From Bog-756 sp963741055 (GTDB taxonomy: Bacteria; Actinomycetota; Acidimicrobiia; Acidimicrobiales; RAAP-2): a stretch of DNA of 64,000 bases. The stretch is from assembly GCA_963741055.1 (NCBI GenBank), contig CAVUGU010000002.1, forward strand, positions 124,001 through 188,000. Direction: 5' to 3'. The notes under the pieces were generated by a model. That model made no database searches. It was not told the DNA's origin and saw only the letters and a list, made by a program, of their open reading frames with translations. The position numbers and the translations under genes are program-made. This document shows, piece after piece, positions 17,748-27,418 of the stretch. Numbering within the stretch: the stretch's first letter is position 1; each line of letters starts with the position of its first letter.

Positions 17748-18836
17748 TCACGCCGCGAACGCGCCCTCGAGCGCAGTAGCGAACCCCTCCTGCACGCGTG
17801 GCAAGGCGAACGAGGACACCCGTTCGGAGGCTGCCTGTGCGAGAGCCGCACGGAGGCGCGCGTCCTCGACGACCCGGTGAATCGCGGCGGCCACCCGCGC
17901 CGGATCCTTGTCGGGAAGGACGAGACCTGCTCCTTCGATGGTCTCGGGCACCGCGGTGTTGGTATGGGCCACGATCGGCAGCTGGTGGTACATCGCCTCG
18001 AGGAGGGGAACGCAGAAACCCTCGTGATTGGAGAGGCAGACGAACACGTCGGAAGCGGCGTAGTAGGCGATCAGCTCCTCGTGAGTGACCGACCCGGCGA
18101 TGTCGATCGCATCGAGTAGGCCGAGCTCTTCGGCGAAGCGCTCGAGGGCGGTTTGGTAACCGTCGCTGATGGCACCGCCGACCAGGCGGAGCCGGGCCCG
18201 CGGGTCGTAGACCCGTCGGTACGCCGCGAGCGCCTTCACCAGATCGTGCTGACCTTTGTGCGGCGAGACCTTGCCGACGAAGAGGAGGTCGACACCTCCC
18301 ACTGACTTGTCCCGTTCGAGTCGGGCTGCGGTCGCGGGGTCCGGTGAACCGGCGAAGCTGTCGAGGTCGATCAGGAGGGGCACGGTGGTCGTCGAGCGGT
18401 AGCCGGCCGCTTGCAGCTCGAGTTCGTTGAAGTGCGAGTCGGCGATGGCGAACTCGGTGACCGGTGCGAGGTCCCGCAGTTGAGCACGTCCCCACCGAAC
18501 CTCCTCCCCGACCTCGGGGATCCACGCTTCGAGCAGATCGGCAGGAGTGATGTTGTGATAGTTGACGAACTTCCGCTCGCCGCGCTCGCGGAAGATGTCG
18601 GCCACCCCGCTCCCGATCGAGAGCTGATAGAGCAGCACCCGTCCGGTCGACGGCTTGTCGCCGATCCGACTCACTGGCAAGCCGTGGTCGAGCCGGTCTT
18701 CGCTGGCGTTGCCGTAGAAGATGTCCGAGCGGTAGCCGCGCGAGCGGAGCAGGTCACGGAGACGGACCACGTGACCTCCGATGGCATCACGGCTGGCGAG
18801 TGTGGGGATGACCTGGTCGATACGGCCGACGGTCAC
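17748..18836 (-). CDS. GT4-family glycosyltransferase (type a, copy 3)
   Basis: A 362-residue GT-B enzyme. Features shared with two paralogues in this operon are the opening IDQVIPTLASRDAIGGHV, the YHNITPADLLEAW segment, the donor-domain start LLFVGKVSPHKGQHDLV, and the EX7E region LSNHEGFCVPLLEAM. Its GTG start overlaps the Wzt stop as GTGA, so translation is coupled. The gene order (transporter, type a, type b) repeats the type a / type b pairing seen at 23.9-26.3 kb. It probably builds the exported glycan; donor and linkage are unknown. Confidence 0.88.
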   Translation of the reverse strand: MTVGRIDQVIPTLASRDAIGGHVVRLRDLLRSRGYRSDIFYGNASEDRLDHGLPVSRIGDKPSTGRVLLYQLSIGSGVADIFRERGERKFVNYHNITPADLLEAWIPEVGEEVRWGRAQLRDLAPVTEFAIADSHFNELELQAAGYRSTTTVPLLIDLDSFAGSPDPATAARLERDKSVGGVDLLFVGKVSPHKGQHDLVKALAAYRRVYDPRARLRLVGGAISDGYQTALERFAEELGLLDAIDIAGSVTHEELIAYYAASDVFVCLSNHEGFCVPLLEAMYHQLPIVAHTNTAVPETIEGAGLVLPDKDPARVAAAIHRVVEDARLRAALAQAASERVSSFALPRVQEGFATALEGAFAA

Positions 18837-20095
18837 GAAGCGCTTTCTTCCCAGCCCGCGAGCGGGCCGAAGGCGTTGACCGCCGGCACCTCCCCGGTCA
18901 GGCCGGTCGAGCGCCGGCGGAAGCTCACGTCGAGCGGCAGCCGCACCCGTCCGGTCGAGCGTCCCGGGTTGGCGACCTCGAACTTGGTGACCTGGTCCTG
19001 CCAGTCGAAGATGCTCGTCGTCATCGCACTACGCACACCGATGCTCACCGAGTAGGTGCCGTCGAGCAGCGGCACCTCCGGGAAGTGGAACCGCAGGGTG
19101 CCACCGCCCTCGGGGACCTCGATCGCGGAGGCCGGGTCGTCGGGGTCGGAGGCGAACACCACCTCGTTCTTGTCGTCGTAGATGGCGATGGTGGCCATCG
19201 CGTCGTCCACCTCGGCCAGGCTGTCGAGGTCCACGATGACCGTGAGCGCCTCGCCCGGGTAGAGGTGTCCCCTCGAGCCGTCGCCGCCGTGCTCGGTGCG
19301 CACGCTCCCGATCGAGAACGCATTGCCCGCGCCGTCGGGTTCCGCGTTCGCACGACCGGTCCCGACACCGAGGAGGTCCGCGAGGTAGGCACGAATGGCC
19401 TCGCCCGGTTCGCCGATGGCGATCATCTGGCCGTGGTTCATCACCATGGCCCGTTCGCAGTTCTGGCGGATGGTGTCGTTGCCGTGACTCACCACGACGA
19501 TGGTCCGGCCTTCGCGCTGGAACTTCTTCACGTGGTCGAGGCACTTGCGCTGGAATGCCGCGTCGCCCACCGCGAGCACCTCGTCGACGAGGAGCACGTC
19601 GGGCTCGACGTTCACCGCGACCGCGAACCCGAGTCGCACGTACATTCCCGAGGAATAGAACTTGACCTGGTTGTCGATGAAGTCCTCGAGCTCGGCGAAC
19701 GCGACGATGTCGTCGAAGCGCTTTTCGATCTCAGCACGAGTGAGCCCGAGCAGCGAGCCGTTCAGATAGATGTTGTCGCGGCCCGAGAGCTCCGGCTGGA
19801 AACCGGCGCCGAGCTCGAGCATCGCGGCGAGGCTGCCGCGTACTCGGATCTCGCCGCTGGTGGGCTTGAGGATGCCGGCGATGCACTTGAGCAGTGTCGA
19901 CTTGCCCGATCCGTTGCGGCCGAGGATGCCGAAGGTCTCGCCCTGGTTGATCTCGACGTTGACGTCACGCAGCGCCCAGAAGGGCGTGTAGGGCATCTTG
20001 CCGCCGTGGATCACCCGCTCCTTCAAGGAGGTGTGCTTCTCGTGGTAGAGGCGGAACTGCTTCGAGATGTCCGTGACCTCGATCGCGACGGCCAT
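18833..20095 (-). CDS. wzt: Polysaccharide ABC transporter ATP-binding protein, Wzt type
   Basis: A 420-residue ATPase powering export of a lipid-linked glycan. The N-terminal nucleotide-binding domain has Walker A GRNGSGKST, the signature SSGMYVRLGFAVA and Walker B LLVDEVLAVGD, as in Wzt/TagH. A second domain of about 170 residues after residue 250 (LYPGEALTVIVDLDS through FDWQDQVTKFEV) is like the immunoglobulin-fold C-terminal domain that in E. coli O9a Wzt recognises the capped glycan end. ATG at 20095 is two bases after the permease stop. With Wzm it implies an ABC-dependent rather than Wzy-dependent surface polysaccharide. Confidence 0.93.
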   Translation of the reverse strand: MAVAIEVTDISKQFRLYHEKHTSLKERVIHGGKMPYTPFWALRDVNVEINQGETFGILGRNGSGKSTLLKCIAGILKPTSGEIRVRGSLAAMLELGAGFQPELSGRDNIYLNGSLLGLTRAEIEKRFDDIVAFAELEDFIDNQVKFYSSGMYVRLGFAVAVNVEPDVLLVDEVLAVGDAAFQRKCLDHVKKFQREGRTIVVVSHGNDTIRQNCERAMVMNHGQMIAIGEPGEAIRAYLADLLGVGTGRANAEPDGAGNAFSIGSVRTEHGGDGSRGHLYPGEALTVIVDLDSLAEVDDAMATIAIYDDKNEVVFASDPDDPASAIEVPEGGGTLRFHFPEVPLLDGTYSVSIGVRSAMTTSIFDWQDQVTKFEVANPGRSTGRVRLPLDVSFRRRSTGLTGEVPAVNAFGPLAGWEESAS

Positions 20096-20097
20096 CC

Positions 20098-20992
20098 TCA
20101 GAGCTCCTCGGCGAAGTTCCCCTCGAGGCGCCCGAAGACGACCATCGCGAGGAGGAAGAGGCCGATGCCCACGACGAGCACGATCCCGCACATCCCGGCG
20201 TAGCCGAGCGGACTCCAGTTGGGCAGCAAGTGAGTCACTGCGCCGTTCTTGACGAACTCCGAGCGCCCGTAGATGGCCCGTTGGAAGGTCAGCACGATCG
20301 GGGTGACCGGATTGCAGAGATAGAGATACTTGATCCAGACCAGGCTCGGGTACTTGCGCGACCTCGTTTGCGATCAGCCCGTAGTAGTAGACGATCGGCG
20401 TCCCCCAGAACCACGCCATCAGCAACACCTCGGTCAGGTGCTGGGTGTCGCGGAGGTAGACGTTGACCGCAGAGAGGAAGACGGACACCGCACTGGTGAA
20501 CACCAGAAGGGCGACGAAGGCGAGCGGGAGAACGGCCACGTAGGTGAAGTCGGGAGAGATGTGGAAGATGAGCAGCGCGAGAACCATGATCACCAGTTGC
20601 AGTGCGAACATGATGATGGCGACGCCCACGACCGAAAGCGCGAGCAGCTCGCGGGGAAACGCGACCTTCTTCACGATCCCAGCCTTGCCGACCACCACAC
20701 CGGTCGAGCCCATCGCTGCGCCGTTGAAGAGGTTCCAGACCAACAGTCCGGCGAACAACCAGATGGCGAAGTGGGGGATCCCGCCCCGATTGATGATGGA
20801 GAAGACCGTGAAATAGATGAGCAGCACGAGCGCCGGGTTGAGCAGCGACCAGACGTACCCGAGCACCGAGTTCTTGTACTTGACCTTGAGCTCGGTGCGG
20901 GTCAGCTCTCCGAGCAGGTCGCGACTGTGCCAGAGGTCGCGCAGTCGCTGACCCAGCTGGATCTTGCCGTTGACGACGGTGATCTTGGTCAT
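20098..20992 (-). CDS. wzm: Polysaccharide ABC transporter permease, Wzm type (one apparent frameshift)
   Basis: After repair, 297 residues with six hydrophobic segments, the ABC-2 membrane half of a glycan exporter. The opening LWHSRDLLGELTRTELKVKYK and the segment SLLNPALVLLIYFTVFSII are typical of Wzm/TagG. The frame breaks near 20355 (one extra base after NEVA); the true C-terminal part LTFQRAIYGRSEF...NFAEEL continues in the next frame and stops two bases before wzt. Without repair the frame reads through into Wzt as a false fusion. ATG at 20992. Confidence 0.88.
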
Positions 20993-21079
20993 TGCTTTGC
21001 CCCGGTACGAACCGGGTGCTGCCGCCGATGGTCGAAACGCGTTGCGGTGCCGCCGACGCAGGCTTCTCGACGCCGATGC

Positions 21080-21730
21080 TCACGAGGTGGCGGCCCCCGA
21101 CCCGGCCGACGGGACCTGCATCGCGTCCTTCTGGATCACTTCGTCGATGAAGCCGTACTCGCGGGCCTCCTCCGCAGTGAACCAGCGGTCGCGATCGGAA
21201 TCGGCCTCGATGCGCTCGACGGTCTGGCCGGTGTGGAAGGCGATCCGCTCGGCCATCATCCGCTTCAAGTAGATGATCTGCTCTGCCTGGATGGCGATGT
21301 CGGCGGCCTGGCCCTGCATCTGGCCCGACGGCTGGTGCATGAGGATTCGGCTGTGTGGGAGGGCGAACCGCTTGCCGGGCGTCCCTGCGCAGAGCAGGAA
21401 CTGGCCCATCGAGGCGGCCAGGCCCACACAGATGGTGCGCACGTCGCACCGCACGTACTGCATGGTGTCGTAGATGGCCAGCCCATCGGTGACCGAGCCG
21501 CCGGGAGAGTTGATGTAGACCGCGATGTCACGGTCGGGGTTCTCGGCCTCGAGCAGGATCAACTGGGAGCAGACCAGGTTGGCGGTGTTCTGGTCGATCG
21601 CCGAGCCGATGAACACGATCCGCTCCTTGAGCAGGCGCTGGAAGATGTCCGCGCTCGGCCCGACCTCGACGCTCATTTGTGCAGAGGGGGCGATCGGCGC
21701 GTGCGCGCCCATCAGAAGCAAGTCGTCCAT
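21080..21730 (-). CDS. clpP: ATP-dependent Clp protease proteolytic subunit
   Basis: A 216-residue serine peptidase. The catalytic triad is visible: Ser about 107 in GLAASMGQ, His about 132 in MHQPSG, Asp about 177 in DSDRDRW. It forms two heptameric rings and degrades proteins delivered by ClpX or ClpC. No ATPase gene is adjacent. It is oddly placed between the glycan exporter and a glycosyltransferase, on the same strand, with gaps of 87 and 63 bases, so it may have its own promoter. Actinobacteria usually carry two or more ClpP genes; whether this is a housekeeping copy cannot be told here. Confidence 0.95.
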   Translation of the reverse strand: MDDLLLMGAHAPIAPSAQMSVEVGPSADIFQRLLKERIVFIGSAIDQNTANLVCSQLILLEAENPDRDIAVYINSPGGSVTDGLAIYDTMQYVRCDVRTICVGLAASMGQFLLCAGTPGKRFALPHSRILMHQPSGQMQGQAADIAIQAEQIIYLKRMMAERIAFHTGQTVERIEADSDRDRWFTAEEAREYGFIDEVIQKDAMQVPSAGSGAATS

Positions 21731-21793
21731 GGCCCGCAGCCTACTTGGTCGGGCCTCCGAGTGGACGCAACGCCCCGGGCGTTCTCGGGTCGA

Positions 21794-22897
21794 TCATCCG
21801 GCCGCGGTGACCCGTGTTCGGAGGCCGCGAAGGGCCTCGACCAGCCGTTCCCCGGCGTGACCGAGGTCGAGCTCGTCGAAGCGCACGCGGCCCGACGCCA
21901 CCAGTCGGGCCCGTTCCGCAGGATCGCCGAGGAGATGGGAGACCGCTGCCGCGACGGACCGCGGTCCGGTCCCACCGAGCAGGACCGCGGCGTCCCCGAC
22001 CACCTCGCGCACCGCGCCCGCGTCGGCGGCCACGATCGGAAGGCCCTGACCCATTGCCTCCACGAGCGGGACGCCGTACCCCTCGTGTTCGGAGAGCATC
22101 ACCAGGACGTGGCCGGCACGGTAATGGGCGGCGAGACGCGCTTCGTCGATGCCACTGACGAAGTCGACCGCGTCGATGAGGCCGAGCTGCGCCGCGTAGC
22201 GGGCGAGTGCCGCTGCGTACGACGGCACGCTCGGCGATCCGACCACGGTGAGGGTGGCCGCCGGGTCGGTGGTCGTGCGGGTGACGAACAGGGCTGCGAT
22301 CGTCCGTTGGTGCGCCTTGTTCGGAGCGAGCCGTCCGACCGACAGCCAGCGCGCGCCGGGTCCCGGATGGGCGTTGCGCACCTCCTCGACGAGAGCGCGG
22401 TCCGGCTCGAGTGGCGGTACGCGGACGTTCGCAACCGGTATCACCTCGACCCGGCCGCAGCCGGCGCCGAGGAGCTCCTTCGCGTCGAACTGCGAGACGG
22501 CGACGCCGAGCTCCGCCCTCGGCGCGAGCAGCGCCAGTTCGGAGAGGGCACCCACTTGCAGGCGGGTGATCCCGTCGCTCCAGGGGCCGAAGTACTCGGG
22601 TGGGGTGACGCTGTGGTAGTTGACGACGACGGGCTCGGGTCGCGAGGCGAGCCAGCCCGCGATCACCGAACGGGTCGCGAACTGGTACACGAGGACGTCG
22701 CCGGGAGCCGCGTCGGTTTCGTACCGGAGGTAGGGAGCGGTCTCCGCGGCGGTCACCGGGTCGGGGATCTCGGTGTAGATCCGCGAGGGAATCCCCGCCT
22801 CGACCAGCAGGTCGCGGAGCGTCCGCGCATGCTCCCCCACCGCGTCGTAACGGTGGAGCATCGGGACGAACTGGTGGACTCCGGCGGTCGGGCTCAC
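21794..22897 (-). CDS. GT4-family glycosyltransferase (type a, copy 2)
   Basis: A 367-residue GT-B enzyme with the type a opening VHQFVPMLHRYDAVGEH, YHSVTPPEYFGPW, the donor-domain start LSVGRLAPNKAHQ and the EX7E region LSEHEGYGVPLVEAM. It is a paralogue of the enzymes at 17748 and 25179. Its GTG start overlaps the stop of the methyltransferase-like gene as GTGA. Here no type b gene follows; clpP comes next. The role in building the surface glycan is inferred from context. Confidence 0.86.
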   Translation of the reverse strand: MSPTAGVHQFVPMLHRYDAVGEHARTLRDLLVEAGIPSRIYTEIPDPVTAAETAPYLRYETDAAPGDVLVYQFATRSVIAGWLASRPEPVVVNYHSVTPPEYFGPWSDGITRLQVGALSELALLAPRAELGVAVSQFDAKELLGAGCGRVEVIPVANVRVPPLEPDRALVEEVRNAHPGPGARWLSVGRLAPNKAHQRTIAALFVTRTTTDPAATLTVVGSPSVPSYAAALARYAAQLGLIDAVDFVSGIDEARLAAHYRAGHVLVMLSEHEGYGVPLVEAMGQGLPIVAADAGAVREVVGDAAVLLGGTGPRSVAAAVSHLLGDPAERARLVASGRVRFDELDLGHAGERLVEALRGLRTRVTAAG

Positions 22898-23938
22898 CGG
22901 TGGAACCTGGCGACCACCGCGTGGACGCTTCCCCGCTCGGGTCGGTGCCACTTGGTCTCGCTCGCATCGGCTCGGTCGAACAGCAACAACCAGGTCTCGG
23001 GGTGGAACGGCCGGCCGGGCAGCAGGTCGAGCGCCGTCGGCGGGAGCGACCGGTCGAACGCGGCCTGGTCGGAGGTGAGCACGACCACCGAGCCTCCCGG
23101 TTCGACCACCCGCACCGCCTCGTCGAGCAGGCTGATCTTCCCCGGGAGGTCGAGGCGGTCGACACATCCGGCGAGGACCACCGCCGCGGCAGAGCCGCCG
23201 GGGAGTGACGCGAGGTGAGGCTGCAATCTCGTCGATCACCAGGTCCGGTGTGCTCCGGCCCACCCGCGCCGCGCCGAACGCCCGCCAAATCGACGCGGCC
23301 CCGAGGGTCGACACCGCGCACCTGCCGACCGGTCTCGGTGAGCGCGTCGAGCACCGATCCGTCGCACAGCTCGCCAACCACGATGGTGCTCCGCTTCCCC
23401 ACCGGCACACACCACGACCCGACCGAGGAGGCCCATTCGGTGAGTTCCGGGCACCGGAAGGTCGAGGGGCGCGGCGGACCCGACCGGATCGGCGCGCGCC
23501 TCGAGCGCTTCGATCCTCGCGGCCAGGTAGCGGAGCGCGTCCCAGGTCGCGACGAACCGGTCGCCATTGACCGCGGCGACTGCGGCATCGGCCGCGGTAC
23601 GGGCATCCGCCGCGAGCAGATCGGCGAGCACGCCCGCCACGTCACCGACGAATCGCTGGCCGACCTTCGCCGACCGTCCGCGCTCCCAGAGGTCGGGGGG
23701 AAGCCCCCGCCAGGGAGCCGCACCCGCGGCGGAAGCGAGATTGGGCTCGTCGACACGGCGCAGCGCGTCGTCGAAACCCCACCGCAGCGAGCCCTGCGGG
23801 CTCAGACGGTCGAAGGCAGCGAGCAGCTCGCGCTCGTCGGGCTCGAGCTCCTGGTCGTGCGACGCGTGCCCGCGGTCGTCCGATCCGATGCCCTTGCCGT
23901 CTTCAGATTCGGTCGAGTCGCCAGCCGTCGTCGCTCAC
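22894..23938 (-). CDS. Methyltransferase-like protein of the glycan operon (four apparent frameshifts)
   Basis: Four net one-base insertions, near 23910, 23433, 23270 and 23228, break this gene; after removing them it encodes 346 residues. The C-terminal part has class I SAM-methyltransferase-like order: VVLAGCVDRLDLPGKISLLDEAVRVVEPGG, then PGRPFHPETWLLLFDRA. This matches the C-terminal half of the intact protein at 26270-27418 (GLVLSGSIQWLD, LHLETWVHLL), so they are relatives. The glycine-rich SAM loop reads IVVGELCDGSVLDAL. The GTG start at 23938 overlaps the upstream stop. It probably methylates a sugar or phosphate of the glycan; clustered breaks suggest poor sequence quality here rather than decay. 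Confidence 0.65.
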
Positions 23939-25182
23939 CCCTTCCGGACGTACTCGGCACCGCCAGTCGGCACGACGAGCCGTGCCGAGCGCAGTGGTGC
24001 CCGGTGGCCGCGGGCGACGACCTCCTCGAGGAACGCGGTGTAGCGGTCGATGATCGCCGGCCAACGGTAGTGGCGGGAGGTGTACCGGTGCCCGGCCACC
24101 GCCAGCCTCCGTCGCAGGGCCGAGTCGCTGGTCAACCGGTCGACCGCAGCCTCGAAGGAGCGGAACGAGTCGAACCAGAGCCCGCCACCCGATCGCCGGA
24201 CGTGCTCCATGGTCGCCGCGCACGCGGCGTTGACGAGGACCGGCACGTCGACCGTCCAGGCCTCGAGCAGCACCAGCGAGAAGGACTCATAGGCAGACGG
24301 CGTCACCATTGCGCAGGCGCCGGCCAGGATGTCCCACTTGTCCGACTCGGAGACCGTCCCGGTGACCACCACGTCGGGATGGTCGGGCGCTTTGTCGGAC
24401 ACCGGTCCGACGAAGGCCAGGGCCAGATCCGTTGGGTGCCGCTCCTTGTAGGCGGCGAAGTAGTCAGCCAGCATGCCGCAGCCCTTGTGCTCGTCGACCC
24501 GTCCCAGATAGCAGAGGTAGGGCCGGTCGGAGAGCCCGAGCAGGTCCCCTCCGGCCCGACCGGTTCCGGCGGGTTCGTCGACGCCGAGGCCGAGCACCAG
24601 TTGCGGGCGAGCCCCGACCCGGAAGACGTGCTCCATCAGGTCGCGCTCCGCACGGGTGTGGTACACGAAGCCGTCGAGGTCCGAGAAGCTGCGCCGGAAC
24701 GCCCGCAGATAGAGCGCGGGCTCGTCGTGAGCGGCCGGATGGAGCACGGTCGGCACCGGCGACACCGCGATGGCGTCGACCGTGGTCGCGAAGAGGTACG
24801 GGTAGCAGGCGAGCGCGTCGGAACGCGTGGCGGCGACCGCGTCCACGAGCTCCGGGCAGAGCGGACCGTTGAGTGCGATCCACCGCCGACCCTCCTCGAG
24901 GGAGGCGGTGGTCGGCGAGACCCGCAGACGTCCGTCGAGCTCGAAGTAGTCGAGCAGGCGTCGGGTCGCGGTCGGGAAGCGGTGCACGGTGACGCCGTTG
25001 ATCGTCGAAGTGCCAGCCGGCTCGACGTTCTCCCACGTCAGGTGGTCGAGTGCGCAACTGGTCAGGACCTCGACCTCCCAACCGGGCTGTCGGCCGAGCC
25101 GTTCGGCCAGCATGCGCGCCGCGGTCTCGGCCCCACCGATGACTTCGGTGCCATAACGCGGGGTCACGAAGGTGAGCCTCAT
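23935..25182 (-). CDS. GT4-family glycosyltransferase (type b, copy 1)
   Basis: A 415-residue GT-B enzyme opening MRLTFVTPRYGTEVIGGAE, with HPAAHDEPALYLRAF, the donor-domain start LCYLGRVDEHKGCG, and the EX7E region PSAYESFSLVLLEAW. It is a close paralogue of the gene at 16537 but has a C-terminal extension of about 25 residues. ATG at 25182 overlaps the type a stop as ATGA. The pair type a then type b occurs twice in this operon, which suggests duplication of a two-gene module that adds two successive sugars. Specificity is unknown. Confidence 0.88.
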   Translation of the reverse strand: MRLTFVTPRYGTEVIGGAETAARMLAERLGRQPGWEVEVLTSCALDHLTWENVEPAGTSTINGVTVHRFPTATRRLLDYFELDGRLRVSPTTASLEEGRRWIALNGPLCPELVDAVAATRSDALACYPYLFATTVDAIAVSPVPTVLHPAAHDEPALYLRAFRRSFSDLDGFVYHTRAERDLMEHVFRVGARPQLVLGLGVDEPAGTGRAGGDLLGLSDRPYLCYLGRVDEHKGCGMLADYFAAYKERHPTDLALAFVGPVSDKAPDHPDVVVTGTVSESDKWDILAGACAMVTPSAYESFSLVLLEAWTVDVPVLVNAACAATMEHVRRSGGGLWFDSFRSFEAAVDRLTSDSALRRRLAVAGHRYTSRHYRWPAIIDRYTAFLEEVVARGHRAPLRSARLVVPTGGAEYVRKG

Positions 25183-26273
25183 ACCGTCGCCCGTCGTACA
25201 CCCTCGAGGGCACCGAGCACTTCGACGAAGCGCGCGCGGGTCGTCTCCGGCGAGAAGGCGGCGAGTCGCTGTCGGCCGGCCGCCGACAGCGAGCTCGCGA
25301 GCACCGGATCGCGTGCCACCCGGGCGACGGACGTGGCGACGACACTCGGTCGCTTCGAGTCGAGAAGGAGACCCGCGCCCCCGAGCGTCTCCCCCACCGC
25401 GCCGGCGTCGTAGGCCACGATCGGCAGCCCCGAGGCCATGGCCTCGAGGAGCGGGATGCAGAACCCTTCGTGCTCCGAGAGGCAGACGAAGACGTCGGCC
25501 TCCGCGTACCAGGCGGCGAGCTCCGCGTGGGTCAGATCCTCCCCGTGTCGGATCGCGTCGCGAAGGCCGAGCTCCTCCGCGAAGTCGAAGATCGCCCGGG
25601 CGTAGTTCGGGGTGATCGAGGGCCCGACCAGGTGGAGCTGCGCCTCGGGGTCGAACCAGCGTCGATAGAGCAGCAGAGCCTCGACCAGGTCGTGCTGCGA
25701 CTTGTTCGGAGAGAGCCGGCCGACGAACAAGAGGACGGTCGACGACCCGTGCGACGTGGCGAGCCGCGCCCGTTCGGACTCGTCGGCCGGACCGCACATC
25801 TGCTCGGTGTCGACGATGATCGGCACCACCGTCGTCGACCGGCATCCCATCGCCTCGAGCTCCCCTGCGTTGAAGGCCGAATCCGCGATGCCGAGCACCG
25901 CGCGCGGCGCCAGGGCCGCGGCTTGCTCGCGGGCGAGCGCGACCTTGTCGCGGGTGTGCTCCTCCCAGCCGTCGTAGAACGAGGCCGGGGTGATGTTGTG
26001 GTAGTCGAGGACCAGCGGTTCGTCGCGGCCGAGGAGGAACTCGGCGATCGGCGAGGCCGTGCTCAATTGATAGAGCAGGACGTCACCGGGCTTCGCGCGC
26101 TCGGGATAGCGCTCGAAGTAGGTGGCCTCGCTCCAGAGGTCGTCGTGGGCCGCCTCGACGTAGACCTCCGAGTCCCACCCGGCGTCGCGCAGCGCATCCC
26201 GGAGGGCCAGGGTGTGATCGCCGGTCGCGTCCCGTGGCAGCAGTGCCGGGACGAACTGGTGGACCGCGATCAC
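25179..26273 (-). CDS. GT4-family glycosyltransferase (type a, copy 1)
   Basis: A 364-residue GT-B enzyme opening with VHQFVPALLPRDATGDHT, containing YHNITPASFYDGW, donor-domain start LLFVGRLSPNKSQHDLV, and EX7E region LSEHEGFCIPLLEAM. GTG at 26273 overlaps the stop of the methyltransferase gene as GTGA, and its own stop overlaps the type b start as ATGA, so three genes are translationally coupled. It is most like the gene at 17748. A cytoplasmic role in surface-glycan assembly is inferred. Confidence 0.88.
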   Translation of the reverse strand: MIAVHQFVPALLPRDATGDHTLALRDALRDAGWDSEVYVEAAHDDLWSEATYFERYPERAKPGDVLLYQLSTASPIAEFLLGRDEPLVLDYHNITPASFYDGWEEHTRDKVALAREQAAALAPRAVLGIADSAFNAGELEAMGCRSTTVVPIIVDTEQMCGPADESERARLATSHGSSTVLLFVGRLSPNKSQHDLVEALLLYRRWFDPEAQLHLVGPSITPNYARAIFDFAEELGLRDAIRHGEDLTHAELAAWYAEADVFVCLSEHEGFCIPLLEAMASGLPIVAYDAGAVGETLGGAGLLLDSKRPSVVATSVARVARDPVLASSLSAAGRQRLAAFSPETTRARFVEVLGALEGVRRATV

Positions 26274-27418
26274 CGCTCCCGGACGGCGACCAGCACGTAC
26301 TCGGCCGGACCGAGCAGCAAGGCATTGACCGCGTCGATCGCCGCGTTCAGGGCGGCTGCCTGTTCGCCGGTCGCGGCGACCCGATCGAGGCGCTGATCCC
26401 CGCCCCCGAAGGTGACCTCCGTCTTCGAAAAGCCGCGCTCGCTGAGAAGATGAACCCAGGTCTCGAGGTGCAGGGGTCGGCCGGGCGCGAGGTCGGTCAG
26501 CACGTGACCGGAGTTGCGGGCCCACGCTTCCGGCGTCGCCGACTGCACGACCAGCACTCCTTCGAGCGCGAGGCGGGACGACACCAGGTCGATCAACCGC
26601 TCGCGCTCCCCTGGGTCGAGCCACTGGATCGACCCGCTGAGCACGAGCCCGGCGAGCGCCTCGTCGGCGACCACCTCGAGGTGGTCGAGGACGCCCTCGG
26701 CCCGCACGTCGAGGCCGCGGTCGGCGGCGAGCTCGACGTCCGGCTCGGCCGGATCCACTCCGTAGGCGTCCACACCGGCCGCAAGCAACGCGTCGAGGAG
26801 GCCGCCCGTCCCGCACTCGGCCTGGAGGACCCGACCGCGGACGCCGTCCATGGCCGCGACCGCCACCGGTGACCACCACTGGGTCCCGGGGTCGACCCGT
26901 GGTACCGCGCTCGGGGGCAGCTTCGGCGTCCGTTGTGCCTCGACCGCCGCCTCGAGATCCTCGACGTGGTCCACCAACACGTGGAACATCCGCGAGACCG
27001 CCCAGGCGAACTTGACGACCTGGTGGACGATGAAGCCGATGTACCAGCCGAGCGCTTTGCTGATCGTGCGCTTGACCAGTCCGCCGAGCGCCTTCTGCGA
27101 CGCGGTCGGGACCGCAGTGTCGACGTACGCCGAACCGTCGACGAGGGCGAGCGTCTCGCGGAGACGGGCCTTCCCCTGGAGTCCGACCGGCGAGAACTCG
27201 AGGAACAACTCGTCGAGCTCGCGCTCGAGGCCGGCGGGAAGATCGCCCGACGCACGCCGGCGGCGCACCTCGGCGTCGATCTCGGCCATCACCTGGGTCA
27301 GGTAGTCGACCTGCTCGACTCCTTCGAGCTCCTCGCGCGCCGACTCCTCCCGCTCGACCGCGGCGGCCGGGGGCGTCTGCGACTGCGTGGGCGGCACAGC
27401 AGGACTATAGCGAGGCAC
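26270..27418 (-). CDS. Class I SAM-dependent methyltransferase, first gene of the glycan operon
   Basis: A 382-residue protein. Residues 1-165 are charged and helical, with one hydrophobic amphipathic stretch (ALGWYIGFIVHQVVKFAWAV) that may touch the membrane. The methyltransferase domain begins at about 185: motif I VLQAECGTGGLLDAL, the acidic ribose-binding end YGVDPAEP, and motif IV LVLSGSIQWLD. Such proteins often add or cap methyl groups on surface glycans; capping would fit the Wzt glycan-recognition domain encoded in the same operon. The GTG at 27418 has a GGAGG site upstream. It is intact, unlike its relative at 22894-23938. Confidence 0.8.
   Translation of the reverse strand: MPRYSPAVPPTQSQTPPAAAVEREESAREELEGVEQVDYLTQVMAEIDAEVRRRRASGDLPAGLERELDELFLEFSPVGLQGKARLRETLALVDGSAYVDTAVPTASQKALGGLVKRTISKALGWYIGFIVHQVVKFAWAVSRMFHVLVDHVEDLEAAVEAQRTPKLPPSAVPRVDPGTQWWSPVAVAAMDGVRGRVLQAECGTGGLLDALLAAGVDAYGVDPAEPDVELAADRGLDVRAEGVLDHLEVVADEALAGLVLSGSIQWLDPGERERLIDLVSSRLALEGVLVVQSATPEAWARNSGHVLTDLAPGRPLHLETWVHLLSERGFSKTEVTFGGGDQRLDRVAATGEQAAALNAAIDAVNALLLGPAEYVLVAVRER

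Noticed and set aside
18833..20992. Single 719-codon open frame suggesting a Wzm-Wzt fusion protein
   Set aside because: The correct permease C-terminus lies in another frame (20098-20295) and ends two bases before the ATPase start, so the fusion is an artefact of one extra base.
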